From Strix aluco (taxonomy: Eukaryota > Chordata > Aves > Strigiformes > Strigidae), in assembly GCF_031877795.1 (NCBI RefSeq), contig NC_133931.1:73197429-73261428 (forward strand): a DNA stretch of 64,000 nt. Direction: 5' to 3'. Below, in pieces: positions 27,101 to 39,409 of this stretch. The position numbers and the translations under genes are program-made. Positions within the stretch are counted from its first letter, which is position 1; each line of letters starts with the position of its first letter. The notes beneath the pieces are model-generated. The model saw nothing but the letters and a program-made list of their open reading frames with translations. It had not been told where the DNA came from and did no database searches.

Positions 27101-30100
27101 GTATGGACACAGGGATGCCCATAAGCTTGCCACTGGAGCCACACTGCCCTTGTCTGCTCCAGCATGCAGGCAAGATGTGTGCAGGCAGACCAGGTATGCC
27201 TGTGTCAGATGTTACTGCATGGTATTGGCAGCATGTGGCACCTTCTCCTGCAGCTGGAGTGTGGGAAGCAACGTTGCAGCTGTCCCAGCAGGCAGCCCTG
27301 ACCTCTCCCCTTCAGGAGAAGGAGAGTTTTCCAACAGCTGGCTGATGAGCTGATGCCTGTCCTGGCATCCCTCTTTAGCTGTCCTCCTCATAGTGCAGGG
27401 GAGGGAAGAGTGAAGTGGGGTATGGACTCTGCTGTTGGGGAATGCAATTTCTCTGTTGCCAGGGAATGCAATTTCCTGGTTCTTTCTGTGCTCACCAGGC
27501 ACAGATTATTTCTGCCTTCAGCTTTAATGAAGAAACAATGTCAAGAGACAGCAGTTGCAAACCCAATCTAGCATCATCATCTTGCAGGTATGGGCAAAAC
27601 CAGCTATACCACCATGCTAGTATTTAACTAAGCAGGGTCCTTTCAGAATGAATGTGGTGTGACTGAGCATCAAGTTCACCATTTAAAGTGAAAATCAACA
27701 CTTCCCAGCAGTGAGGTAGATCATTAAACATTTTGTTGCATGAGCCAGCATCACTTTTCTAAAAAAAGGTGTTGGGATGTTCAGCCAAATGAGCAATTCA
27801 GTTGGCTTAACTTTCCTGACCGCTTTCTAATTTGGTTTTAATGAAGATATAATTAAGAGGTAATGTCAGTAGAGCAGAACATTGTCACAGGATAATGGTC
27901 TCCTGCTGCTGCATAAATGGTAAGTGCAGTAAATACAGAAGGAAAGCTGAAATGTTTATTTTCAGAGCAGGAGGCATTGATCCTGGGACATTCTTCTGTT
28001 TTGATACCTTTATTTCAATTTTGTTAGAAGAATGAGGGGCAGCAGATTCAACCTGTTTTGGCCAGCTCCCGCTTCGCAGGAGTGGGAGGAAAACTCTCGG
28101 GGTGGCTCTGCTGCAGTGGGAACACGCTGCTGCTAATGGTGGCTGGCAATTGCTCACTTTAACCTGATTGTCCGATGGCATTCGTGCTGCCATAGGGAAT
28201 GCAGCAATTGAGAGCCTCAGTCAATCGGTGCTACAGAATAACTTAACCATGATAGTACTCTTTATGAAAGCAAACCTCCTTTCAGAAACGAGCCTTTTTC
28301 TTTTTTGACTGGCTGGAGCTTATGAAGTTCGTCTTTTCTGGTGAATAACTTCTGCCTTCCAGCATTGCAATAGCAGAAATAAGGATTTTATGTTCCAGCC
28401 CATATCGTTCACCTGCATTGCAATTCAGGTTGCAAAATTATTTCCATTCTGAACTTCAGTTTCCATTTTTTCTTTTAAGTTTTGCAAAACTTCTTTGGGT
28501 AGAACTTCTCTTCCCAGGCATTTAAGCCAAGTAATAGATTTAACCATTTTTTGCATTATGAAGGCTGACAAGATATACTATCTCCTAAAGCTAAGACTGT
28601 TTTTTCAAGCAGAAAACTGCATGAAATAACTGCAAATGAGACTCATGCTAAAATATGGATAAATCTTGGAAGTTAAAACTTCCTGTGAAATTAGTACTTG
28701 CTGAAGAGAACTGCCTTTGTTCTGTCTGAAATATTTGATGTTTTGAATTTGCAAACTAATGACAATTTAGAGCACACAGAATAAATCTTAAATCTTCCAG
28801 GATGCCCAAGGAATAATACATCTTATATAGTGCTCATCATCAATAGCTCGCAAAGCATTTTATGCTGATCAGAATGAGGACTAGCCAGATACAGGTTCAT
28901 TAAAAAAAATCCAGGTTTTTTCCATTCTGAAGTAGAAGAAAATGCAGCCTTCCAAAAATGTTAATAAAAATCGAGAGACCGTGAGCATGCCGTATGTTAA
29001 ACACATCCAAGCGGAGGGGGATTTGCCTTCCAGCCCAGAGTAGGTCTTGCAGTTAAACATACCCTAACTACTGTGTCGCTTGCAGTCATTTTGCTCTTGC
29101 CTAGGGAGATGTTCGCAGGGACTGGGACGAGACAGGCTATGTGGGTTTGTGGCCAAGCAGTTGGCTGGAAGATGGAAGCTGCACTTCTGAATCCCTCTTT
29201 CGGCTTACGCAGGTTTGATCTGGGTCTGTGATCTTCTGCAAAAGGATACGCTGCTCCACCTTCATCCATCCCAGTGACACGGTGAAGGGCAGATGCTCTT
29301 CACCTGCTTCTCCTTTGTGCATTACAACACTTACCAACTCCCTGCTGCCTTGTGTGGAGCACCAAGCAGTTGTTTTCCATTTACTCCTCCACAGCTGAGG
29401 TAGAGCACTCTCTCTGATGAAATGGGACATCTCCCTCTGGACCAGAGAAACTTGCCTGCCACACAGAAATTGTTATGACAGATACATTCCTAGAAAAGGC
29501 TTGTTTTGTCATATCACCATTTTACAGCCAGAAAAAATTATTTTACGAGCCAGCCAACCCCCAAGTCAGCATCTTAGCATCATCTTCTCAGACAGGAAAG
29601 ACAAGATATCATACGCTAATGTGAAACCAGTGGCAGAGCTGGGCTTAATACAGAAGCACGCAGTGTCTTGCGCTTTCAGCACATTGCCTTACCCTTGACC
29701 GTGGAGAGAAATTGCAGTACTAAAAGCAGTGAGTGTTTTCAGAGATAATGCTGTGAATCTGGAAGGCAACATGAATATGTGTCATGGGGCTTCATTTACA
29801 TCAGGGTCACCCAGTCAGAATTTGGCTTATGATGTGTTGTGCAGTTTTGTGTCTCTGCAGGCTGGGCCCCTTGCAGTCCCCATCATTCCATCAAAGGAGT
29901 CTGGAAAAATCACATACAGGAGTTGTGCTTGTGTAAAGTTATATGCACACAGCCAAAGCAATTGTTAGAAAGTGAAAGGGACCCAGAGTAACATGATTGT
30001 TTTGTCCTGAACTGGTTCTTGCTGAGAGACGGGAGAGGGGCAGCTCCCCCAAGCTGAGCGACTCTTCCACCAGCTCAGTAAAAGCTCCTGGGGACAGAAG

Positions 30101-32459
30101 GAGGCTATGGTCCAGCTGGAAGCTCTTGAGAGGCCACCCATTTCCTCCCAATAAAGTGCCTCATGCAGCTTACCTATGGTATCAGGAGCTGAAGGAAATA
30201 ATGCAGGACTTTTCTATGCTTCCTGGGGTGAAAGCATCGCTCTTTGGATGCTCTTCATTCTCCTGGGTGAGGAAGCCAACCCTCCTCTGCAAACATGGCA
30301 TCTGACAACACTCCAGAGGGCACGAGGGGCCAGTGGTCTGGGTCAGTGCCTTTGAGGAGAACACATGCATCCTTGCCCAGCTGAGAGAGGAGGATGGTGG
30401 ATGCAGAGGGAGAAATCTCTGCCCAAGGGATGTTGCAAATACTGGAAGGGAGTCGGTTGCTGTAATGTAAAGGGCATCTGAGGCTCCTCTCCCACTTTTC
30501 TCAGGCCCCTGCAGAGAGGCAGCCACCGAGTACTGGGGGCAGGCAGGGGGCAGCTGCAATGCCACTGGTGCTGCAGGCACCCCAGGAGGTCCAGCAGCTC
30601 AGAGAGGTGAGGAAATGGCCAGAGCAGCTGCCTGGGCCATCCTCAGTCATCCGGGAAAACCCTGAGGCTGCAGCAGGGACAGAGGCAGCCGTGCAATGCT
30701 GGCCTCAGCACAAGCAGCAAGGAGAGAGTCCCTAAACCACTGTGCCTGTGAGATGTGCTCTGTGCTTCACTACACCAGCAAAGGGCTGTCACTGAAACAG
30801 ATTTACAGGGTTGTCTGCTGGAAAGTAAAGCTGGGGAGGAAAGAGCAAGGAGCAACACATTTCCCTTTAAATGAATAGGAAACTCTCAAGACTTCTCCTC
30901 ACCCTGTGGGAGCATTTCACTTTCCAGTGAACAGCACTATAAATTTTACCTATTGGTAGAAGTAAAGATGTTTTATGGTTGTCCAGACTGAGTTATGATT
31001 GACTTCAAGTCTAACAAATCATTCCCTTGCTATCCTCCCACTGGCCTTTTAACCACGCTACACACAGCGCCTGCTTTTCCTTTAAAGATAACCAGGGTGG
31101 GAGGGAACAGCTGTCACCAGCACCTAATGAATGACTTTTGAGCCATCCTATAATTTCCCTCTGCTTGGCTATAAGGACACGAGGAAAACAAGCAGAGCAG
31201 AAATCCTCTGGCAAGAAGCAAGCTGAGCTGTGCTCCTGAGCATCACACCCGTGCCGTCAGGAGACAGACCGCTTCGTGGGAAGCTGAAGCAGCTTCTTCC
31301 TCAGTAAGGTGTGGGGTGCTGGAGGAAGGGACGAGGAGTCAACGGGAGCCTCGCCATGAAGGGCTTTTTGACGAAAGGTGCTACGCAACGCTGCATGCTG
31401 TGGTGGAGGGGACACGGTGGAGTATTTCCAGCGAGAGATGATGCATTTGTACCAAATCAGTATGCATGCTGTTTTCTCTGTTGGAATATTGTTGTTGTCC
31501 TTTATTACATTAAAGGGGAACATCTTTATCTCATGGTGATTTGGGTGGGATGTGACATTGCCTAATGTAAAAGGGGCCTGTAATATCAAGGAGACAACCG
31601 TGAAATAACACATTACACACTGAATTGAACAGCAGGCTCATTTACATTCCTTTAATTTGGAAATATGAACATTCAGAAACCTTCTCCACTTGCATTCCCT
31701 TATTTGGGAAACATGTAAATTGCATTTATGATAATTTAGTATTTAACTGGTACAAGCATTTCAAATTCCAGAAGCAAACGTTTCAAAATAGACAGGACCT
31801 GTGCCAGCTTCCTTTGCAAATGCGTGTGGTAAAAGCCACCTCTGCAGGTGACTCCGAATGCAGCGTCTCCAGCTTCTGGACCTGCACTTGCTAACACTTG
31901 TAAAGCAGATGGGATGGCTGGGGTGAGGCTTGTAGGGCTGGACCTTTTGTCCCAGTCACGGTTTAGGCTTATCGTGTGTGGCAGATGGATTTACTTAACT
32001 GGGTGTGTGGAGTCATTTTTTGCAGCCTATGAGATCCCAGAATGACAGATGAAGATGACAGCATAGGACCTTTTAGATCAGCTGTGCTCAAACGATGCTG
32101 AGAGGCCTCTTCTAGGGCAAATCCAACTGCCACATTCTCTGGTCTTGCCTTGGAAACCTTCTACCAATAGTGACTCATGCTCAGTTGCTCACCAGACAGC
32201 TTATTTTATTGCCTGTGTTATAGTCCTTATTATTAAATCGTTTCTCTTGTATCTAAATGGGATTGTTCCACTTTTAATTCGAGACCCTTTTACCATCTCT
32301 GCTGCAGGGAAGGTCCATCCTAACAGCACACAGATATTAGCTCTTCTCCTGGCACTAGCTGGGGCTCCCATCTGCCCCATGAATTGTTTTCCACCACACC
32401 CGTCACCTGCAGTTCCCTTCAACGTTCCCACTGCCCATCCCTAAGTCCTCTGCCACTTC
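21102..32459. other. Non-coding stretch, no recognised elements
   Basis: No gene, LTR or clear CR1 copy was recognised. Short open frames of up to about 158 codons occur on both strands without domains or codon bias. Minor features are a C run near 23850 and a paired ggaatgcaatttc motif near 27440 and 27465. It is likely intergenic or intronic. Confidence 0.55.
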
Positions 32460-32770
32460 CCAGTGTCCTTTTAGAAAGTGAGGCTTAAAAATGCACACTA
32501 TGCTCCAGCTTCAGCCTTACCCAGAGTGCAGAATGCTGCACTCACCATTTCCTTTTTGTTCCATGTTCTTTGCTCTATACACTCCAGGATAGTGACTGCT
32601 CTCCTCACAGTGTGAGCTCTCATGCTCTTCATTATACACTACAACCCCAAGGTCTTTTCCTATATTAATGTTTTCTAAATATCTGTGTTGATTGTTGTTA
32701 TTTCGTTCCAGCATTACTGTCACATTCATCAATATTAAATAAACTTTATTTTGTTGACGTCTTCCCATGT
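32460..32770 (-). mobile_element. Ancient CR1/L3-like LINE fragment, minus strand
   Basis: On the minus strand a degraded frame reads KDLGVVVYNEEHE, followed by a GVYRAKN-like block. These correspond to the DLGVVV...QCA and ILGCIKR blocks near the C-terminus of CR1-family ORF2 (compare [11 protein letters not shown] in copy 2). Further on, a FKPHFLKGHWE-like string fits the next block (HLQYL...DMDLLEQVQ). Wording and spacing are far from the young CR1 copies, so this is an old insertion, possibly of an amniote-wide CR1/L3 family. The exact subfamily cannot be told by eye. Confidence 0.6.
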
Positions 32771-33083
32771 CTCAGGACCTGCCAGATCATTCTGCAATGG
32801 GGATTTACTATCCCATTTCACCTATTCATTTTATATTTTATTGTTTTCAGTGCTAGCAAGGTTAAACACAGCATTGCCTCATAGAGGTCAAATGTTCAGA
32901 ATACAGAAGGAAATAACAATTTGGATACAATTTTTCTCATTAAATATAAAACTAGTATTTAAAATTTTCCCCCTTGCCCAAACCTGAATAAAAAGAGAGA
33001 GGTAAAGAAACAAAACCTAATATCTTCTTTAAAAAAAAGTTGGAAATGTTTGTCAAACCTAAACTTTTATGTGAGCATTTTCA

Positions 33084-33148
33084 TCTGAGGTATATAGTCT
33101 GGGGGCAAAGGTGTTCTGAGGTATATAGTTCTGAGGGGCAAAGGTAAT
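33084..33148 (+). repeat. Two-copy minisatellite-like repeat (31-34 bp unit)
   Basis: Two adjacent copies of a unit beginning tctgaggtatatag and containing ggggcaaaggt. The second copy has small insertions. It is probably a local duplication without coding content. Confidence 0.8.
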
Positions 33149-33397
33149 TCTGACAAAGGCTGTGAGAAGGCAATACCTGCCTTTTCTTCTGCCTGTTTCA
33201 CATAAGTAAGAGTGCAGAAATCATTGCTCTGAATAACAGCTCATCCCCTTTCAGGAGAGCTCTGAAACATTTGCCTGAAGTTAACCAGGAGCCATGGCTC
33301 AATGGGCTTCCATGCATCTTTGCTGTGCAGAGTAGGGACTGAAGCAAGCATGTGCTGCAAAAACTCAGTCAAAAGCAGTCCCATGAGCAAAATTTTA

Positions 33398-33445
33398 TTA
33401 AAAATAAAAAACCAAAACAACAACAAAAAAAACAAAAACCCCAAA
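33398..33445 (+). repeat. A-rich low-complexity tract
   Basis: A-rich sequence interrupted by single C bases (aac and aaaac blocks). It lies a few tens of bases from the LTR A insertion point. No polyadenylation signal or retrocopy body was recognised. Confidence 0.7.
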
Positions 33446-33465
33446 ATATGTCTGAAAACCAGAAA

Positions 33466-33470
33466 TATTA
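33466..33470. repeat. Target-site duplication of LTR A, left copy
   Basis: The 5-bp sequence tatta directly precedes the LTR and is repeated exactly at its other end (34059-34063). Confidence 0.9.
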
Positions 33471-34058
33471 TGTCATGTTTTAACTCCAGCTGGCAATTAA
33501 ACACCAAAGAGCTGCTCACTCACTCCTCCCCCCCCACCAGGGGGATGAGGGAGAGAATCGGAAAAAAAGTTAAATCTGTGGGTTGAGATAAGAACAGTTT
33601 AATAATTGAAATAAAATAAAATATACTGATACTGATACTAATGAAAAGGAAGATTACAAAAAAAAAAGAGAGAAATAAAACCCAAGAAAAACAAGTGATG
33701 CACAACACAATTGCTCACCACCCACTGACCGATGTCCAGTCAAGTCCCTGAGCAGTGATCCACCCCACCCAGCCAACTACCCCCAGTTTTTATACCAGGC
33801 ATGACATTCCATGGTATGGAGTAGCCCTTTGGCTAGTTTGGGTCAGCTGTCCTGGCCATACTCCCTCCCAGCTTCTTGTGGACATCCTCACTGGCAGAGC
33901 ATGGGAAACTGAAAAATCCTTAATTTAGGATAAGCACTACTTAGCAACAACTGAAACATCACTGCATTATCAACATTATTCTCACACTGAATCCAAAACA
34001 CAGCACTGTACTGGCTACTAGGAAGAAAATTAACTCTGTCCCAGCTGAAACCAGGACA
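33471..34058 (-). mobile_element. Solo LTR A, avian ERV (ERVL-like), minus strand
   Basis: A 588-bp LTR in minus orientation. On that strand it starts TGTCCTGGTTT and ends with CATGACA, the canonical TG...CA ends, and is bounded by a perfect 5-bp target-site duplication. It contains a TATAAAAA box (33794-33787 on the minus strand) and late in the LTR the phrase cttatctcaaccca, shared with LTR B. No gag, pol or env sequence flanks it, so the provirus was lost by recombination between its two LTRs. The 5-bp duplication fits the ERVL class; the class call is inference from duplication length and resemblance. It is the same family as LTR B, in inverted orientation. Confidence 0.92.
33787..33794 (-). 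promoter_or_regulatory. TATA box of LTR A
   Basis: TATAAAAA on the minus strand lies about 265 bp into the LTR, at the same place as the TATATAAA box of LTR B. Promoter activity today is unknown. Confidence 0.65.
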
Positions 34059-34063
34059 TATTA
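34059..34063. repeat. Target-site duplication of LTR A, right copy
   Basis: tatta, an exact repeat of 33466-33470. Confidence 0.9.
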
Positions 34064-37000
34064 GCGTACCGATTTCTTGACATTGTCAATAAATAGCCTT
34101 TGATATATTTATGTGTAATTTCCTACAGAAACTCGCACAGATCAAAGCGAAATGACAAGTTGGGGGGAATCCCATCTGTAATAAGAAAGGCACAACTAAA
34201 TAGAGGTTTAGTTAAATGAAGAAAGACCTCATTGCTCAGACCCCCAGGTCAATGGGCTGAGCTCGGAAGAGCAAATGAGGATCTCACGCCCATTCTTCAG
34301 CCATACTCACTTCACAAATCATCTGTCATACACTGTGCACTGAAGCCCTCTCAAAACAAGTGCCTGCTACTGCATGAAGGTGCAAGAAGCTCTGGGTATA
34401 TGTTGTCCATCTGGGGCTGCTGGTGCTTCTGCAATGGTATCAGGCTATGTCTGCTGTTTGGCACTAAAATAATCCTGACTTTTTTTACAGAGATCCAAAG
34501 ATAACACCATCTGATGTTCCCTGTGGATGGCTGACTCCCAGATGGCATTACCAGCTCACAGCAAATATTTTGAAGTTTTTTAACTGTCTTACTAAGTCTG
34601 CCTTGTACCTGTGTTGCTCATTCCCAATGGGTTTGAGGAACACTGGTTAGGTTACCCCTGAGGCAAAGATGGGTTCAGGAGGGGAGCCCAAACAGGACTC
34701 CTTGATTACGTGAGATTTGCTCTGACAGATTCATTTTCAGTAATTGCATCTGCACACCTGATTTAGGGCTCCTCGGCAGACAGTAGTGGAAGCTGATTTC
34801 TTTGAAAGTAAATACCCAGCAGCCAGGACTGTAACAGATGTTACGAATGGGACCAGTAATTCACTTAACTGTGTCTCAAAAACCCTCTTTTCTATACATT
34901 TCTCCTCAATATTCTCCTGGGCAATCACTAGCCCTGCTAAATTTGTGGTTCTCATTTAATTCCCTGACATGTTCTTATTTTTTAAAGCTTTATTTTCAGC
35001 TGTTGAAGTACAAGAAATTGCTTTTGGCCTCAAGCCTTGCTTTCCAAAGAAGCGACAGGAGACTCCACGCCCAGTAACTGAAAGGGAATTCTTTCCGTTT
35101 TGGTGTGAGCAGCCCGGAGGATGTTTCTGAACACACCTGCGCTTTTCCACACTGGTCCGTGCTCTCGGTGGATGCAAATCTTCTCCTGCTCTGCCAGTGG
35201 AGGGCACAGCACACAGACCAAGCCCTCATGATAAAGAAATAACTCTCTGAGATGAAAAGCTTGGGTTTAGGCACAGTCACGTACCCCTCTGCCCTAGGGC
35301 TTCTTAATTTATCTCTCTCTGCAAAACCACTACCCAGCAAGCAGTTAGTTACACCATGGATAAACTGTCTGCAAGAAAGGAGTGGAGCCCAGGTCTCCTG
35401 GCCCAGAGACAGAGCAAGTGGGATCTGTGCCAAGAGCAAGCACTCCGAGAGCAAACAGCCCATGGTGGGGGGAGAGGCATCTCTCAGGTGCCGCAGGTCA
35501 GACTGCAATGGGGGTGCATGGACAGCAGGTGGGACTCCACGGAGGGGTGGCCCCATACCACAACCCCCTGTCATCACAGTCTGCAAGCTGTCACCTAGCT
35601 GTTGTTTACATGGGGCTTCTCCTCAGGTTTGGAAACTTCGTCCCAATTTGTCTTTGGGTCTTAACTCAGGGGCTTCCCTGGGGCTGGGGGATGCCCTGGA
35701 AGGACTCACCCAGTGGGGCAGCCACGCATCCTCTTCAGTCATTCATACAGCCCATGGCTATACAGCCTGTGGCATCACTCAGGTTAAAAGGTAGGTGCTG
35801 CAGATGGCAACAATTGGTGGAACGATGTAGATGCATGTGTAGATGCCATGCGCAAGTAGTCATTCTTTTCACAGATTACATCAGAAATGTTACCGAGATC
35901 ATTACAAATTTTGTCTGTTGTATAATCTTTTTTTCCTTTACCTAGTCTATAATTACAGCACCTCCAAAAGAAAAAGAAATGTATTGGATTTTTCTGTCAT
36001 GATCTATGTTTAGGGCTTGGCAGGATTCAATTTTAATTTCAACTTCAATGATAACATTTTATTACCTGTGTTCATTATTTATAGTTACACACTCCTTATT
36101 TATACTGATGTAAATATTTTTCGACTTGCGTCCAGGAAAGTTCTATTATCGTTGGCTGAAAGAAAAGCAGCCTCCCTCTTTTGAATAGCTGGTGTGATTT
36201 CAGAAAGATGGGGTCTATAAATTCATCCACCATCACAAAATTTAGCCCTTAATCTAGATGGAAGAGGAATGACAAATACATTACAAAACCCTTCCTGACA
36301 GAGCCTGTCCATGCTCTGTTTTCTTGGAATACTGCACAAGGTGACAACATGAATCACAAGTAACAATTCAACGTGAGTTTGGACAAGCTAGAAAATGTGG
36401 GGTTTTTTTTTCTTTAGTGGGGGAAGAAATATATTGTGCTACTAAAAACAGAGTTGAGTTGAGAAAAAAAGAGATTGTTTTAAGTATTTTGTGCATTTAG
36501 ATAACCCAAGAAGATCCCATATGGAATATGAGCAAGTGTTAACAGAAAGATCATTAATCAAGTAATACGCCTACTGGAAACAAAACCCACAACAGCTTAG
36601 AGAAAACAGACAAAAAGTTAGCCTGTGGTTAGATAAGTATGTGGATGTCAATGCTGGAGCATTATTTCAGAGAGGAAGCAGCATGAGACTGTGGACAGCC
36701 ATGGATCAGGCATTTCATCACCCAGCTCTCCAGTACCCCAGGACCCCAGTACTGATCAGCTGACACCCAGCCAGTGGAAGAAGTTTCCTGCTTGCTGGAG
36801 AAAGAGAGCATGAGACTGTCCACCAGGAAGAATCCTCTGGTTTACCCAGGAGAATTAAACCCCAGGACTGTAGTGTGATCCATGTGGGCACAGAGACCAG
36901 GTTTCCGCTGACTCCAGTCAAGGTGAAGGATTTACCTGCACAGGAAAGTGGTGGGACTGTGGGGATGTCTGTTCCATTCTCCCATGCACAATGGCCCCCT

Positions 37001-39392
37001 CCTTCCCTCCTTTGCCACCTTCTGCCCATGAGTGGGGCTGTTCAAATCGGTGTTGCTGGGATCTCTAGTTCTTGCTTAGTAATGCTGAAAGCTGAGAAAT
37101 ATCATGTTGAAATTTTCATGCATGAAGGGAAAGGCTTAATTTTAAAAGAATGTATAATAACACAAAATAATTGGTCCCTACATGCAGCAAACATGGGAGT
37201 TATTTGTTCAGAGGTGCAGAGAGGGGCAATGGGACATTACTGCTCCCATCTTGATGCTGATATTTTTAACTAAATGATTTGGCAGAGCAAATCAAAACAA
37301 GCCAAAGCTATAACTGTTTTCTGTTCCCACCCTAATGATCCTAAGTGCTCTGAAGAAATTGCCACTAAACATTTTACCTGAAGTATTTGTGGATCAGGCC
37401 TTAAGATTTATTGATAGTAAGACAATAACAGATATTAATGAGTACTTTTCCCAAGCTAGTGTACCCCTGGAGAATTTACAAGTCCTAATGTGCACTAAAT
37501 GTGAAAAGTACGATTTTAATTCCATCCTGGAGAGTATTTAAATCTTAAAGAAAATTACCAACTAAGTAGGGGATCTGAAGTACAATTGTCAGAGCTGAAA
37601 CACCCTTTACCTCCCCACACAAAACTAACCAAGTCCATCAATCTCAAAGTTTTTGTACAATATTCCATTGCCAAGAACTGTTTTCAAATTCAGATGAAGG
37701 GAAAAAACAACAACAATCCTAAATATATCATTAAAAACTCTGCACAGTAAATAAGACAGACATTAGATCAGCTTAGGGTCCTTGATTTATGCCAGAAACG
37801 CAGCCATGCAGCAGCATGAGAGAGTAGAGTGCTCCAGGACTTGTCTAACAAGATGTTAATATTTTTCCACATGCAGTGAACAGCTCTATAGCAAATCAGA
37901 GAAGAAAGCAATCCTCCAAACCTTCCTTGCTTTACAGGTTTGGCAGGGATGCCTTTTTGATCAAGTTCATTTCTTGGATAGGTCCAAATGAGTAGGATTT
38001 TTTGGTCTGCCCTGAAATTTGGTGCATCTCACAGAGGGAGGGAGGCAGAAGGTGTGGGCTGGGGGAAGCAGACCGGTTTGAGGAGATGGTTCTCCCTATA
38101 ACAGCTGCTCTTTTCACATTATGTACATGGGTGAATAAGTACAGATGTATGTGAAGATCTGGGGAAACAAACCATGGTTTCTGAATAAGCTCAGTCTCTC
38201 AGCATGTACTCTGCGGTGTCTTGATATCAGTTCACCTTTCATGACGTAACATTGGTGACGATCCTCAGGAAAGCATCTGGCTGCCTTGGTAGGTAAATGA
38301 GTAGCAGCTGGGAAAAAAATGTAGTTCATGTGGGGACAGAGGTTTTGAAGGGCTTTCTGAGCTATTGATTTTTGCATGTGCTCAAGGGAGCACAATGGGA
38401 AACAGATTTTGTGTCAGCTCAGGTTACCCAGAAATTTCTATAATTTGCCATCCATTTCAGTTGCTAGATTGAACCTGGTTAACACCACTTAATAACCAGC
38501 ACAAGCAATCTTTGAAGCAAATTATTAAATGTTTGAGAAAAACCTCTTCCAAGTCCTTGCTAAAGGGACTTTTATCTTAAGTTGCTACACAAAACATTTT
38601 GGGTGAATACTGAGATGTGTAATAGGAGAAAACCAGCAGTTACTGTCAGCTGGGATGGCAACTGCCTGGCTACGTGACCCAGCTACGTGGCCCTTTCTAC
38701 AGGTGAGTGTCATGTGCCAGCGGAGTGCTGGGGTTGCTCTTGTCCAGTTTTCCTCCTTGCCCTCTACACAGCCAGACCTCAGGTGTCCTGAGCCATTCAG
38801 CTGTTGGGTGGGCAGAGGATGCAGCTCCCGGCTCCTCTTTCCCCATACGCCACAGGTTTTTTGCTCCTGTCCAGCCTCCTCCTGCTCATACAGACATAGT
38901 AGTTATGCAAGAACACCCATGATATTAAGATGTATTTCCAAGCCCCTGCATTCCTTGGATTCCTTATGTCTTTCCTCACAAGCACAAAGGCTGCACTTGC
39001 TCTAGGGCCATACCTGCTTCTGTACATGGTGCTGTGCTCACTCCCTGCTGACACGTGTAAGTTGAGGTCCTCTCAAAATACTCTATACGGAGGTGGGGAG
39101 CACAAGTTGGCAGTTAATAGCCCTTTTCACACAACTCTTCAAGAACCATCTGCACCCAGGGCCAATTCAAAACACAGCTCTCCCTGTTGCTCCATGCGTA
39201 GCTCTCCCTGCTGCTCGCTCAGCTCTAATCATTAGGACCTGATCGCTTCAGGAAAGATGAATGCATTGACGGGGTTTTTTTGCATCCTGTTGTTCATGAA
39301 TCATTGTTCCTGTCACATAATAACTGTAATTATTACTTTTCTGGACCTTTGGCTGATTGTCTTAGCAGAATAGAAAAAAAAGGAGCAGAAAA

Positions 39393-39409
39393 GGGGGGGG
39401 GGGGGGGGG
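39393..39409 (+). repeat. Poly-G run (17 G)
   Basis: Seventeen consecutive G bases are followed by cgg. Such runs can form G-quadruplexes and are prone to sequencing error, so the exact length is uncertain. Confidence 0.85.

Noticed and set aside
37335..37541. 68-codon plus-strand frame (MILSALKKLPL...)
   Set aside because: It has a plausible amino-acid composition but AT-rich third positions, no splice context and no recognised family.
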